Shown here one piece after another: positions 1 through 8,337 of a stretch of DNA of 64,000 nt. Location of the stretch: NCBI GenBank assembly GCA_963809765.1, contig CAWEKT010000001.1:1302001-1366000 (forward strand), read 5' to 3'. The position numbers and the translations under genes were made by a program. Numbering within the stretch: position 1 is the first letter of the stretch; each line of letters begins with the position of its first letter. The notes beneath the pieces are model-generated. The model had not been told where the DNA came from, did no database searches, and saw nothing but the letters and a program-made list of their open reading frames with translations. This DNA is from JACVRM01 sp963809765. Its GTDB lineage: Bacteria > Actinomycetota > Thermoleophilia > Gaiellales > Gaiellaceae.

Positions 1-94
1 GCCCCGACGCGGCCGCGGTCGGATGCGAACCCCCTCAATCGCAAGGAGTATCTGCTCCGCGTGACGCGGCGGCGGCTCGGCCCGGAGGGCGCAC

Positions 95-1007
95 GTGCGC
101 GCGCGTAGGTTGCATCCCGACGAGTTCCTGACCGACGTGCCGCTCGTCCGGCGGATGGTCGCGGCCAGGTTTCCGCAGTGGGCCGACCTGCCGGTGGCGG
201 CGGTCGAGTCCGCGGGCAGCGACCACGCGCTCTACCGGCTCGGCGAAGAGCTCGTGGCGCGCCTGCCCGGGCGCGAGCACGTCGCCGACCAGGCCGACAA
301 GGAGGCCGAGTGGCTCCCGCACCTCGCCCCGCACCTCCCGTGCGCCATCCCGGCGCAGGTCGCCCGGAGCGGGCCCGTCGCGGGGTTCCCGTTCCGCTGG
401 TCGGTCTACGACTGGCTGCCGGGCGAGAACCCACCGTGGGGGGCCTGCGAGGACGAGGTGCCCCTCGCGCGCGACCTGGCGCGGTTCGTGCGGGCGCTGT
501 GGCGAAGTCGATACCCGAGGTGGTGCGGGTGCCGGCTCGCAGAACTTCGGGCGCGGCTGTCCTCTGGCGACCCGGGACGAGCCGACGCGGACGGCCATCG
601 CCGAGCTCGGCGACGACGTCGACGCCGGGGCGGTGACGGCGGCGTGGGAGTCGGCGCTCGCGACGCCCGCCTGGACCGGGTCGCCCGTCTGGGTGCACGG
701 CGACCTGACGCCGGAGAACATGCTCGTGCAGGAGGGCCGCCTCGCGGCGGTGATCGACTGGGGCTGCCTCGGCGTCGGCGATCCGGCCGTCGACCTGATG
801 CTCGCGTGGGACCTGCTCGCGGCGAAGGGGCGGGCGGTCTTCCGCGACGAGGTCGCCGTCGACGACGCCACGTGGGCGCGAGGCCGCGGCTGGGCGCTCT
901 CGACCGGGCTGATCGCGCTCCCCTACTACCAGGACACGAACCCCGTGCGTGCCGAGAACGCCCGCTACCGCATCGGCGAGGTGCTGTCCGACCTCGCGCG
1001 GGGTTGA
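95..1007 (+). CDS. Aminoglycoside phosphotransferase (APH)-family protein, frameshifted
   Basis: Small-molecule phosphotransferase of the APH/choline-kinase fold. The GTG start at 95 follows a GGAGG at 84-88. The first ~135 codons give the N-lobe, including the hinge-like segment FRWSVYDWLPGE. The frame then breaks near 503-506, where one base appears to be extra, and resumes in another frame to the stop at 1007. The second part holds the catalytic loop VHGDLTPENML and the metal-binding IDWGCLGVGDPAVDL, both diagnostic of APH enzymes. The key residues are intact in both halves, so a sequencing indel is more likely than decay. The substrate cannot be told; many family members are not antibiotic-resistance enzymes. 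Confidence 0.8.
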
Positions 1008-1046
1008 CCGTCTCGAGCGGACAGGACTGGCGATCGCGGCCATGTC

Positions 1047-1063
1047 CCGGGGTCAGACCCCGG
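1047..1063. repeat. REP-like palindrome
   Basis: A perfect palindrome, CCGGGGTC-A-GACCCCGG, lies just after the phosphotransferase gene. It is followed by GGTAACACGGA, and the same tail occurs after the palindrome half at 2191. It belongs to the GGGTC-type intergenic repeats seen throughout the window. It could act as a weak terminator. Confidence 0.6.
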
Positions 1064-1133
1064 TAACACGGACCGCGTCACAGACCTGTCACGACTTTGC
1101 GCCAGGTCAGTCGCCGTCCGGGTCGCGTCGAAC

Positions 1134-1291
1134 GGGGCCAGGCACAGCACCTAGAGACGCGCGACTTCGTGCCGATTGTGTGACTTCTACGGCTCTGCGC
1201 CGCTTGGGAAAGCCAGATCCGCTCCTCCCTACACCGGGGCCAGGTATGGCATCGGGAGGCGCGCAGCTTCGTGTCAGAAGTGTGAAAGCTG
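1134..1291. repeat. 158-bp two-part intergenic repeat, copy A
   Basis: This fills most of the 1008-1336 gap, where I see no gene. It starts GGGGCCAGGCACAGC. A related half-unit, GGGGCCAGGTATGGC, begins 102 bp later at 1236. The element ends GTGTGAAAGCT. The copy at 2784-2941 has the same length, boundaries and internal spacing, with long shared blocks such as GCGCGACTTCGTGCCGATTG. A more diverged copy is at 17585. Function unknown. Confidence 0.7.
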
Positions 1292-1336
1292 GGCCGCGAT
1301 GCGCTGCGCCGGAGCGGCACCCTATGATCGGCCGCC

Positions 1337-2149
1337 GTGATTCCCGCACCCCAGCCCGTCGACCAGGGGACTGCGAGGAGCGCTGACGGCGTCCGGATCG
1401 CCTGGTGGCGGTACGGCGCCGGCGAACCGGCGGTTCTCTTCGTGCCGACGTGGAACCTGGTCGACTCACGCGTGGTCGGACACCAGATCGAGGCGCTCCG
1501 AGGCAGCGCGACGGTCGTCCGCTACGACGCGCGCGGCGTCGGCGAGAGCGAGCGCCCTGCTCGCGGCTACGAGTTCACACGGCACGCAGACGACGCCCTC
1601 GCGGTGCTGGATGCACTCGAGATCCAGACTGCCTCGCTGGTGACCGCGTCTCGCGGCCTGAACGCCGCCGTGCTGCTTGCCGTCGACCACCCGGAGAGGG
1701 TCCAGCGGATCGCAGTGATTGCGCCCTACATGCGCCTCGAGCCCGACGCCTCGCCGCCGCGGCCCGAGTTCCTCGATCGGCTCCGCAGTGACTGGCCTGG
1801 ATTCATCGTGCCGTTCATGCGCGACGTCTTCACCGAGCCGGACTCGGAGGACCTGATCGACGAGATGATTGCCATCGGCCTCGACGCGACCGCCGAGGTG
1901 GTGGCCGACCAGGAGCTGGAGCTGGACTGGGACAGGCCGGCGAGGCTCCTCGGCTCGGTGGCCTGTCCCACGCTGATCGTCCACGGTGAGCAGGACAAGC
2001 CGGTGCCGGTCGAGCTCGCGCAGCGGATCCACGCTGCCCTCCCCAACGCGCAGCTCGAGATCATCGCCGGCGGCGGCCACCGACCCGATATCCGCAGTCC
2101 CGAGCTCGTCAACCCGATCTTGCTGGAGTTCCTCAGCCTGGCCGGCTGA
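1337..2149 (+). CDS. Alpha/beta hydrolase
   Basis: A 270-residue serine-hydrolase-fold protein of normal family length. Visible features are the early GAGEPAVLFVPTW strand and oxyanion-loop region, RYDARGVGESERP, a nucleophile elbow TASRG (Thr-Ala-Ser-Arg-Gly, a variant of GxSxG), the acid segment HGEQDKPVP and the C-terminal His in GGGHRPD. It resembles the hydrolase domains often linked to class III cyclases and LuxR-type regulators, but stands alone here. The GTG at 1337 is the only suitable start; no clear Shine-Dalgarno sequence precedes it. Repeat DNA flanks the gene on both sides. Substrate unknown. Confidence 0.85.
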   Translation: MIPAPQPVDQGTARSADGVRIAWWRYGAGEPAVLFVPTWNLVDSRVVGHQIEALRGSATVVRYDARGVGESERPARGYEFTRHADDALAVLDALEIQTASLVTASRGLNAAVLLAVDHPERVQRIAVIAPYMRLEPDASPPRPEFLDRLRSDWPGFIVPFMRDVFTEPDSEDLIDEMIAIGLDATAEVVADQELELDWDRPARLLGSVACPTLIVHGEQDKPVPVELAQRIHAALPNAQLEIIAGGGHRPDIRSPELVNPILLEFLSLAG

Positions 2150-2190
2150 CCGTCCGTCGGGGACACCCCTGTCCAATCGGGACACTCGAC

Positions 2191-2220
2191 GGGTCAGACC
2201 CCGGTAACACGGATCCCGTC
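2191..2220. repeat. REP-like repeat with shared tail
   Basis: GGGTCAGACCCCGG followed by TAACACGGATCCCGTCACA repeats the sequence at 1050-1080 almost exactly. It sits just downstream of the hydrolase gene and ahead of the converging lipoprotein gene. Confidence 0.55.
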
Positions 2221-2280
2221 ACACCAATGTGCCGACTTCGTGCCAACTCAGGCACTGGCGACCACGCGTTATCGAATGAG

Positions 2281-2694
2281 CTAGGGGTTCCCGGGCTTCA
2301 CCGGGAAAAGGAATGCGTGCTTGTCCCAGCGCGCGATCTCGCATCCGTCGGTGCGCGTGAACGTCGCATTCACCGTCTCGCCCTTGAACAGCCCCTCGAC
2401 CTCCGCGACCGCCGGCCCGCCGTACACCGCTGCGCACGCCGTGTCCGGCGGCGTCTGTGCAAACGGATTGTCGAGCGCGAAGAGCGTCGTGCAGGCCTGC
2501 TCGGGGTTTGGAAGCGTCCCGCCCGAAAGGTCGCAGTGGAGCCTCCACTCGCGGGGCGCGCCCGCATCCCTGCCGTTCGGCCACGCCCTGAGATGCAAGA
2601 CCGTCTGCGTGCCGGGCGTCTTGCCTCCTTCCCAGCCCCCGCAGCCGGCGAGAGCCAAGAGAACCACCAGTAGAGGCGCTGCGTACCACTTCAC
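2281..2694 (-). CDS. Subtilisin-inhibitor-like (SSI family) lipoprotein
   Basis: A 137-residue predicted lipoprotein. From a GTG start, VKWYAAP leads into a hydrophobic stretch ending in the lipobox LALAGC, so lipidation at Cys ~18 is expected. The rest follows the Streptomyces subtilisin inhibitor pattern: WRLHCDLSGGTLPNPEQAC, then the reactive-loop cysteine in CAAVYGGPAV, a GLFKGE turn, and a final cysteine in FTRTDGCEIA. The loop equivalent to the SSI reactive site reads Cys-Ala-Ala-Val, so P1 would be Ala. The role would be inhibition of extracellular serine proteases or a similar binding function. The start is chosen because upstream in-frame codons are repeat DNA. Family assignment is by motif only. 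Confidence 0.75.
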   Translation of the reverse strand: MKWYAAPLLVVLLALAGCGGWEGGKTPGTQTVLHLRAWPNGRDAGAPREWRLHCDLSGGTLPNPEQACTTLFALDNPFAQTPPDTACAAVYGGPAVAEVEGLFKGETVNATFTRTDGCEIARWDKHAFLFPVKPGNP

Positions 2695-2783
2695 GGTCAA
2701 CGCATTGTGCGTACGAACAAGCGCCGGCCGTAAGTGCCGCCGGCCAGGGTGCGAGATCAGACCTCCGCTGCGCCACACTGAGC

Positions 2784-2941
2784 GGGGCCAGGCACGGCTT
2801 CTAGAGACGCGCGACTTCGTGCCGATTGTGTGACTTCGAGGGTGCGGCGCCGCATGGTTGAGCCAAATCAGCTGCTCTCGCGCTGGGGCCAGGTATGGCC
2901 TCGAGATGCGCACGGGTTCGTGCCAGGAGTGTGAAAGCTGC
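2784..2941. repeat. 158-bp two-part intergenic repeat, copy B
   Basis: Same architecture as the copy at 1134: GGGGCCAGGCA at 2784, a second GGGGCCAGG at 2885 (101 bp later), ending GTGTGAAAGCTG. It lies between the lipoprotein gene and frr. Equal length and spacing argue that the whole unit moved or was copied together. Confidence 0.7.
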
Positions 2942-3011
2942 CAGTGGGAGCCCTGACAGCAGCGGGGTCAGTCGCCGGCGCCCTACCCAGCTCGCTGCCG
3001 ACAATCTGAAG

Positions 3012-3041
3012 GATCGCGAGGAGACACGCGTCCCCGCGATC
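3012..3041 (-). terminator. Hairpin at the end of the rpsB-tsf-pyrH-frr operon
   Basis: GATCGCGAGG (3012-3021) pairs with CCCCGCGATC (3032-3041) with one mismatch around a 10-nt loop. It overlaps the frr stop codon. There is no T-tract, as is usual in high-GC actinobacteria. A transcription terminator is the simplest reading. Confidence 0.45.
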
Positions 3042-3597
3042 ACACCTCCATGATCTCGGCTTCTTTCTTCTTCAGCAGCTCGTCGATCGAGTGGGTGTGG
3101 TCGTCGGTGAGCTTCTGCACCCGCTCCTCGGCGCGGTGCTCCTCGTCGGCGCCGACGTCGCCGTTGTCGACGAGCTCCTTGAGGTGGTGCATGACGTCCC
3201 GACGGACGTTGCGGACGGCGACTTTGCCCTCCTCCGCGAGATGGCGCACGACCTTGACGAGCTCCTTGCGCCGCTCCTCGGTCAGCTGCGGGATCGGCAG
3301 GCGGATGACCTTGCCGTCGTTCGAGGGCGTCAGGCCGAGGTCCGACTCCTGGATCGCCCGCTCGATCGAGCGCACCGAGCTGGGGTCGAAGGGCTGGATC
3401 GTGAGCATGCGCGGCTCCGGCACGTTGATGGTCGCGAGCTGCTGCAGCGGCGTCTGCTGGCCGTAGTAGTCGACGCTGATGCGGTCGAGCAGCGCGGTGG
3501 AGGCGCGGCCGGTGCGGACGCTGTTGAACTCGTGCTGCGTGTTCTCGACCGACTTGTCCATGCGGCGGACTGCGTCGGCGATCAGCTCATCGATCAT
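3040..3597 (-). CDS. frr: Ribosome recycling factor
   Basis: Splits post-termination ribosomes together with EF-G. The 185 residues match the family length. The sequence shows the NSVRTGRAS helix, the VPEPRMLTIQPFD segment, RLPIPQLTEERRKELVK and the conserved RNVRRD motif. The ATG start lies inside the end of pyrH (11-bp overlap), so translation is probably coupled. It is the last gene of the rpsB-tsf-pyrH-frr operon, the order widely conserved in bacteria. A C-terminal lysine- and glutamate-rich helix is intact. Confidence 0.97.
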   Translation of the reverse strand: MIDELIADAVRRMDKSVENTQHEFNSVRTGRASTALLDRISVDYYGQQTPLQQLATINVPEPRMLTIQPFDPSSVRSIERAIQESDLGLTPSNDGKVIRLPIPQLTEERRKELVKVVRHLAEEGKVAVRNVRRDVMHHLKELVDNGDVGADEEHRAEERVQKLTDDHTHSIDELLKKKEAEIMEV

Positions 3598-4372
3598 CGG
3601 GTACCTCCTCGGCCTGCGGGGTCGAAATGATCGTGCCGACGTGCTCGCCCCGGACGACACGCGCGATGTTGCCGTCGCTGAGGCCGAACACGTGGATCGG
3701 CAGGCGGTTGTCCATGCAGAGGGAGAGCGCGGTCGTGTCCATGACCTTGAGCCCGCGCTCGATCACCTCCAGGTGCGTCAGCGAGCGCAGGAGCGGCGCG
3801 TCCGGCTCGACCGCCGGATCGCCGTCGTGCACGCCTTCGACGCCGTTCTTCGCCATCAGGATCGCCTCGGCGCCGATCTCGAGCGCCCGCAGCGCCGCCG
3901 CCGTGTCGGTCGTGAAGAACGGGTTGCCGGTGCCCGCGGCGAAGATGACCACCCGCTGCTTCTCGAGGTGGCGGATCGCGCGGCGGCGGATGTAGAGCTC
4001 TGCCACCTCCGGGATGCCGAGCGCGGACAGCACGCGGGTGTCGGCGCCCTGCCGCTCGAGCACGTCCTGCAGCGTCAGTGCGTTGAGGACGGTGGCGAGC
4101 ATGCCCGCGTAGTCGGCCGTGGCCCGGTCCATCCCCTCCGCCGAGGCGGCCATGCCGCGGTAGATGTTGCCGCCGCCGACCACCAGCGCGATCTGTGTCC
4201 CCGCCGACTGGACGCTCGCGATCTCGGCCGCGATGGCCTCGACCCGCTCGAGGTCGAGCCCGAAGGCCTGGTCGCCCATGAGCGCCTCGCCTGACAGCTT
4301 CAGCAGCACACGCTCGAACTGCCGCCCGGACGACGGCGCGGCAGCCGGGCGCGTGGCCGGCTGCGCGGTCAT
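3587..4372 (-). CDS. pyrH: UMP kinase
   Basis: Phosphorylates UMP to UDP in pyrimidine nucleotide synthesis. It is an amino-acid-kinase-fold enzyme of 261 residues with RVLLKLSGEALMG at the N-terminus, the GGGNIYRG glycine loop, DRATADYAGMLATV, and FAAGTGNPFFTTDTAA, all hallmarks of bacterial PyrH. The ATG at 4372 overlaps the tsf stop codon (ATGA). The 15-20 residues before the kinase core are Ala/Pro-rich and may be flexible. Third gene of the translation operon, followed by frr. Confidence 0.97.
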   Translation of the reverse strand: MTAQPATRPAAAPSSGRQFERVLLKLSGEALMGDQAFGLDLERVEAIAAEIASVQSAGTQIALVVGGGNIYRGMAASAEGMDRATADYAGMLATVLNALTLQDVLERQGADTRVLSALGIPEVAELYIRRRAIRHLEKQRVVIFAAGTGNPFFTTDTAAALRALEIGAEAILMAKNGVEGVHDGDPAVEPDAPLLRSLTHLEVIERGLKVMDTTALSLCMDNRLPIHVFGLSDGNIARVVRGEHVGTIISTPQAEEVPDDR

Positions 4373-5172
4373 CCCGCGAGCGAGAAGCGCTCGAACTCGA
4401 GCACCTCGGCGCCGGCGGCGCCGAGCGCCTGCCCGACCGTCTGACCCTGGTCGTGCACCCACGTCTGCTCGGTCAGCACCTGGGCGGCGAAGAAGCGCTT
4501 GTTCAGCATGCCGTCGACGATCTTCTCACGGGCCTGCTCGGGCTTGGACTTGACCTCGTCCGAGTTCGTGTAGATGTCCCGCTCGGCGTCGACGACGTCG
4601 CCCGGCACGTCCTCGCGGCCGATCCACTGCGGCGCGGAGGCAGCGATGTGCATGGCCACCTTGCGGGCCAGGTCTCCGTCCCCACCGCGCACCTGGACGA
4701 GCACGCCGAGCTTGTTCGCCGGCGGGTGCGCGTAGGCCGCGACGACGCCGCCGTTCGTGGCCCGGAAGCGGGCCGCCCCGGAGACCACGATGTTCTCGCC
4801 GAGCTTGGCGACCAGCTCCTGCCGATCGGTGTCGAAGCGCTCGATCGCCTCCACGCCGTCGGCGTCGACGGCCCGCAGGACGGTCTCGGCGAAGGCGAGG
4901 AACGCGTCGTTGTTCGAGACCGGCTCGGTCTCGCAGCCGACTGCGACCATCGTCCCGCCCGAGCCGTCGTCGGAGACGATGTAGCCGACCTTGCCCTCGG
5001 TGGTCGCCCGGCCGGCGCGCTTGGCCGCTTGTGCCATGCCGCGCTCGCGCAGGAGTCGCTGCGCCGCCTCGAGGTCGCCGCCGGTCTCCTGCAACGCCCG
5101 CTTGCAGTCCATCATCCCCGCGCCGGTCAGCTCGCGGAGCTCCTTGACCAGTGTGGCCGAGATCTCGGTCAC
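4369..5172 (-). CDS. tsf: Elongation factor Ts
   Basis: Guanine-nucleotide exchange factor for EF-Tu. The 267-residue product starts VTEISATLVKELRELTGAG and contains the signature MMDCKRALQETGGDLEAA and the TEGKVGYI segment. The core domains follow, with GCETEPVSNN and IAASAPQWI. The GTG at 5172 overlaps the rpsB TGA (GTGA). In this sequence rpsB runs in frame into tsf without a stop because of an indel in the rpsB tail, but the separate GTG start is well placed. It overlaps pyrH by 4 bp. Confidence 0.96.
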   Translation of the reverse strand: MTEISATLVKELRELTGAGMMDCKRALQETGGDLEAAQRLLRERGMAQAAKRAGRATTEGKVGYIVSDDGSGGTMVAVGCETEPVSNNDAFLAFAETVLRAVDADGVEAIERFDTDRQELVAKLGENIVVSGAARFRATNGGVVAAYAHPPANKLGVLVQVRGGDGDLARKVAMHIAASAPQWIGREDVPGDVVDAERDIYTNSDEVKSKPEQAREKIVDGMLNKRFFAAQVLTEQTWVHDQGQTVGQALGAAGAEVLEFERFSLAG

Positions 5173-6165
5173 GCCTTCTCCTCCTCCTGCGTCACTGCAG
5201 CGTCGACGGCAACGGCCTGCGGCTCTTCGGGCTCCGGGCGCTGCCTCGGCCGCCTCCGGCACTTCCTCGGCAGCCTCCGGCGCGGCCTCCGCCTGTGGCT
5301 CCTCGGCCTCCGGCGTCGCTTCCGCTGCCGCCGGCACTCCCTCGGCAGCCTGCGGGGGCTCCACCTGCTCGGCCGCCGACACGACCTCGTGCTCAGGCGC
5401 CTCGGCCACATCGTCGGCGCCCGGTGCCTCCGCCTCGGCCGTCGGGGCCGAGCCTCCGTTCCGCTCGAGCTCGGCCTGCGTGACCTTCTGCTTGCCGGAC
5501 TCGATCCCCTGGGCGATCGCGCGGGTGATCAGCTCGCACGCCCGGATCGCGTCGTCGTTGCCGGGGATGATGAAGTCCGCCTCGTCCGGGTCGCAGTTCG
5601 TGTCGACGAGCGCGATGATCGGCAGGTTGAGCCGCCGGGCCTCGCGCACGGCCAGCTGCTCCTTGCGCAGGTCGACGATGAAGACCGCGTCGGGCTGCTT
5701 GCGCATGTCGGCGACACCGCCGAGGTTGGCTTCGAGCTTCTCGAGCTCGTTCAGCATGGCGATGCGCTCCTTGGCGGGGAGCAGGTCGAGCTGCTCCTCG
5801 TCGCGGAGGCGGCGCAGCTCGTGCAGCCGCTCGATCCGCTGGGCGATCGTGCGCCAGTTGGTGAGCAACCCGCCGAGCCAGCGGTTGTTCACGTACGGCA
5901 TCCCGACGCGCCTCGCCTGCTCGGCGATGGCGTCCTGGCTCTGCTTCTTGGTGCCGACGAACAGGATCGAGCCGCCACGGCCGGCGATGTTTCGCGCGAA
6001 GTCGTAGGCCTCCTCGAGCAGCTCGAGGGTCTGCTGCAAGTCGATGATGTAGATGCCGCCGCGCTCCGTGAAGATGAAGCGGCGCATCTTGGGATTCCAG
6101 CGGCGCGTCTGGTGGCCGAAGTGGACGCCGGCCTCCAGCAGCTCCCGCATCGAGACGACGGGCAC
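5169..6165 (-). CDS. rpsB: 30S ribosomal protein S2 with long acidic C-terminal tail; frame break in the tail
   Basis: Small-subunit ribosomal protein. The GTG start at 6165 is preceded by a strong AAGGAGGA. The core is complete: MRELLEAGVHFGHQTRRWNP, GTKKQSQDAIAEQA, NNRWLGGLLTNW, and LVDTNCDPDEADFIIPGNDDA. After residue ~235 comes a low-complexity Glu/Ala/Pro extension of ~95 residues. In the extension, one extra G in the run at 5236-5238 throws the frame into tsf. Removing it gives a tail ending VTQEEEKA with TGA at 5169, overlapping the tsf GTG. Acidic S2 tails are common in actinobacteria. The indel is probably a sequence error. Confidence 0.95.
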
Positions 6166-6432
6166 TGAGGTCCTCCTTGTGGTTGTTGGGCGCTTCAGCC
6201 GGCGGAGAGCGGGTGGAACCGGCGCGAGTCGCCGGCACCGCCACTCGCCCGAGCCCGCCGGGTCGAGGGACGAAATCGCCCGAAGTGTACCCGCGCTGTG
6301 GGAGGTCTACGGGCGCCGCTCTGCCTAGGCTGGCCGCGTGGCGGGTGTCCCCGCCTCGAAGCCCACCGCTTCCCCGCAGAGCCGATAGGTGTCCCCCTCA
6401 ACCCTGGCTTACAAAAGGCCGATGAGTCTGGA

Positions 6433-7449
6433 GTGAGGCCGTTGAGTTCACCCCGGCCCACTCGGCCGGACGAGTTGAGTGTCGATCCGCCGCGCCGGCT
6501 CTTCGAAGAGCTCGCCGACACACCCGACCGCGCGCTCGGCCGCGCCTCGCATCAACTGCGCGAGGCGTCGTGGGAGCTGGCGCTGCTCGTCGTCCACGAG
6601 GCGCTCGCCGACGGCAGCGTGCCGTCGCTCACACGCGTCGAGGCACTCGACCGGCTCGGCCAGCTGCCGGCCTTCATCGGCGAGCTGGGCCGTCAGGTCG
6701 CCGATCCGCAGACGCGCCGCATCGGGCCGGACGCGCGCTTGGCCGAGGTCGCACGCGAGCACGCACGACATCGCGAAGCCCTGGGCTTCTCGCCGCGCGA
6801 GGTGGTCACCGAGCTGCTGGTGCTGCGGCGCGTGCTCTGGCGCTTTCTCACCCAACCGGCGGCCCACCTCGACGAGGGCGGCCTGCTCGTCGCCGAGCGC
6901 CGGCTGCACGAAACGCTCGACGCGATCGTGGTCGAGTGCGTCGCCGGCTACTTCGAGCGGGCGACCGCCGAGCTCAGCGACCGCGCCCGGCGCGATCCCT
7001 TGACGCGGCTGCTCAACCGCGAGGCATTCTGGAGCGAGCTCGAGCGAGAGCTCGACCGAGCACGACGCTTCGGGCACGGCCTCTCATTCATCTTCGCCGA
7101 CCTGGACTGGTTCAAGCAGGTGAACGACACGCGCGGCCACGCCGTCGGCGACCAGGTCCTGCAGGCGGTCGCCGAGTGCCTGACGAGCAACCTGCGCGGC
7201 TCAGACCTCGCCGGGCGGATGGGCGGCGACGAGTTCGCCGCCGCGCTCGTCGAGACCAACGTCGACGCAGGCCCGCGCTTCATCGCGCGCGTCAGCGAAG
7301 CCCTCAAGCACCGCACGAGCCACCTGCTGCTCGAGCAGGAGATCAGCTTCAGCGCCGGCACGGTGCACTTCCCGAGCGAGGCCGAGAGCGGTCCGACGCT
7401 CTTCGAGCTCGCGGATCAGCGGCTCTACGACGGGAAGCGCTCGAGGTAA
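6433..7449 (+). CDS. GGDEF diguanylate cyclase with RsbRD-like N-terminal domain
   Basis: Predicted c-di-GMP synthase. The C-terminal half opens with RDPLTRLLNREAF and carries FADLDWFKQVND and the intact active-site motif MGGDEF near residue 263. The N-terminal ~170 residues are helical, with HARHREALGFSPREVVTEL, resembling the RsbRD/histidine-kinase N-terminal sensory domain (inference). The inhibitory-site RxxD is not obvious. The GTG at 6433 is taken as the start; an upstream in-frame GTG at 6298 would add 45 low-complexity residues. The gene is soluble, single, and converges on rluD with a 25-bp tail overlap. Confidence 0.88.
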   Translation: MRPLSSPRPTRPDELSVDPPRRLFEELADTPDRALGRASHQLREASWELALLVVHEALADGSVPSLTRVEALDRLGQLPAFIGELGRQVADPQTRRIGPDARLAEVAREHARHREALGFSPREVVTELLVLRRVLWRFLTQPAAHLDEGGLLVAERRLHETLDAIVVECVAGYFERATAELSDRARRDPLTRLLNREAFWSELERELDRARRFGHGLSFIFADLDWFKQVNDTRGHAVGDQVLQAVAECLTSNLRGSDLAGRMGGDEFAAALVETNVDAGPRFIARVSEALKHRTSHLLLEQEISFSAGTVHFPSEAESGPTLFELADQRLYDGKRSR

Positions 7450-8330
7450 CGCTCGAGCGCGGGCGGCAGCGGCGAGGAGACCTCGACCCGCTCCCCCGTG
7501 ATGGGGTGGTCGAAGGCGAGGCGCGAGGCGTGCAGGAACTGCCGGCGTAGCGCCGGCTCCGGGATGCCGTAGACCTGGTCGCCGATGACCGGCAGGTCGA
7601 TCGCCGCGAGGTGGACGCGGATCTGGTGGGTGCGACCGGTCTCGAGCCGGACCTCGAGCAGGGCGTGGCCGTTCAGCAGCCGCTCGACGGTGAAGTGGGT
7701 GACCGCGTCTCGCGGCCTGTCCGTGTCCATGGAGTGCCGCTGCGAGTCGGTCCGGTCGCGCCCGATCGGCGCATCGATGCGGCCACGCCAGGAGCGCGGC
7801 CGGCCGCGTACGAGCGCCGCGTAGGTGCGCTCCACCTCGCGGCGGCGGACGAGTCGCTGCAGGCGCCGGTGCACCTCCGGTGAGCGCGCCACCACCATCA
7901 GGCCCGAGGTGTCGCGGTCGAGTCGGTGGACGATCCCCGGCCGTTGGGCCTCGCCGCCGGCCGCACCGAGCGTCAGCAGCGCCGCAGCCAGCGTGCCCGT
8001 TCGGTGTCCCGGCGCGGGATGAACGACCACGCCGGCCGGCTTGTCGACCACCAGCAGGTGCTCGTCCTCCCAGGCGACGTGTACCGGCACCGAGGCGTCC
8101 GGCTCCAGCTCGACCGGCGGCTCGTCCGGCAGCTCGACGACGACCTTCTCCCCGCCCACGAGCTTGTACGCGCGCGTGCGCGCACCCTCGTCCACGGTCA
8201 CGGCACCACCCTCCAGCAGCCGCTGGGCCACCTGGCGCGACGCGACGTCGGGCAATCCGGCGAGGAACCGGTCCAGCCGTTCGCCTGCCGCCTCCGCCGG
8301 AACGGTGACGCGGACGCGGCGCCCGCTCAC
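7425..8330 (-). CDS. rluD: RluA/RluD-family pseudouridine synthase
   Basis: Makes pseudouridine in rRNA, by analogy with RluD in 23S helix 69; the exact site is not shown. The 301 residues comprise an N-terminal S4-like RNA-binding domain (GERLDRFLAGL...SRQVAQRLLEGGAVTVD) and the catalytic domain. Catalytic features are VVDKPAGVVVHPAPG, the Asp in HRLDRDTSGLMVV near residue 138, and RTHQIRVHLA. The GTG start lies 8 bp after the lspA stop, an arrangement (lspA-rluD) conserved in many bacteria. The end overlaps the converging GGDEF gene. Confidence 0.94.
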   Translation of the reverse strand: MSGRRVRVTVPAEAAGERLDRFLAGLPDVASRQVAQRLLEGGAVTVDEGARTRAYKLVGGEKVVVELPDEPPVELEPDASVPVHVAWEDEHLLVVDKPAGVVVHPAPGHRTGTLAAALLTLGAAGGEAQRPGIVHRLDRDTSGLMVVARSPEVHRRLQRLVRRREVERTYAALVRGRPRSWRGRIDAPIGRDRTDSQRHSMDTDRPRDAVTHFTVERLLNGHALLEVRLETGRTHQIRVHLAAIDLPVIGDQVYGIPEPALRRQFLHASRLAFDHPITGERVEVSSPLPPALERYLERFPS

Positions 8331-8337
8331 CGGGGGC

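Noticed and set aside
1078..1469. Overlapping reading frames on both strands in the first intergenic repeat
   Set aside because: The same frames recur wherever the 158-bp repeat occurs and have no start signal or family motif; they are translations of repeat DNA.
4453..6168. Long plus-strand open frame (571 codons) across tsf/rpsB
   Set aside because: It is the antisense shadow of two certain translation genes; high GC keeps the opposite strand open. Its protein is low-complexity Leu/Arg/Asp-rich.
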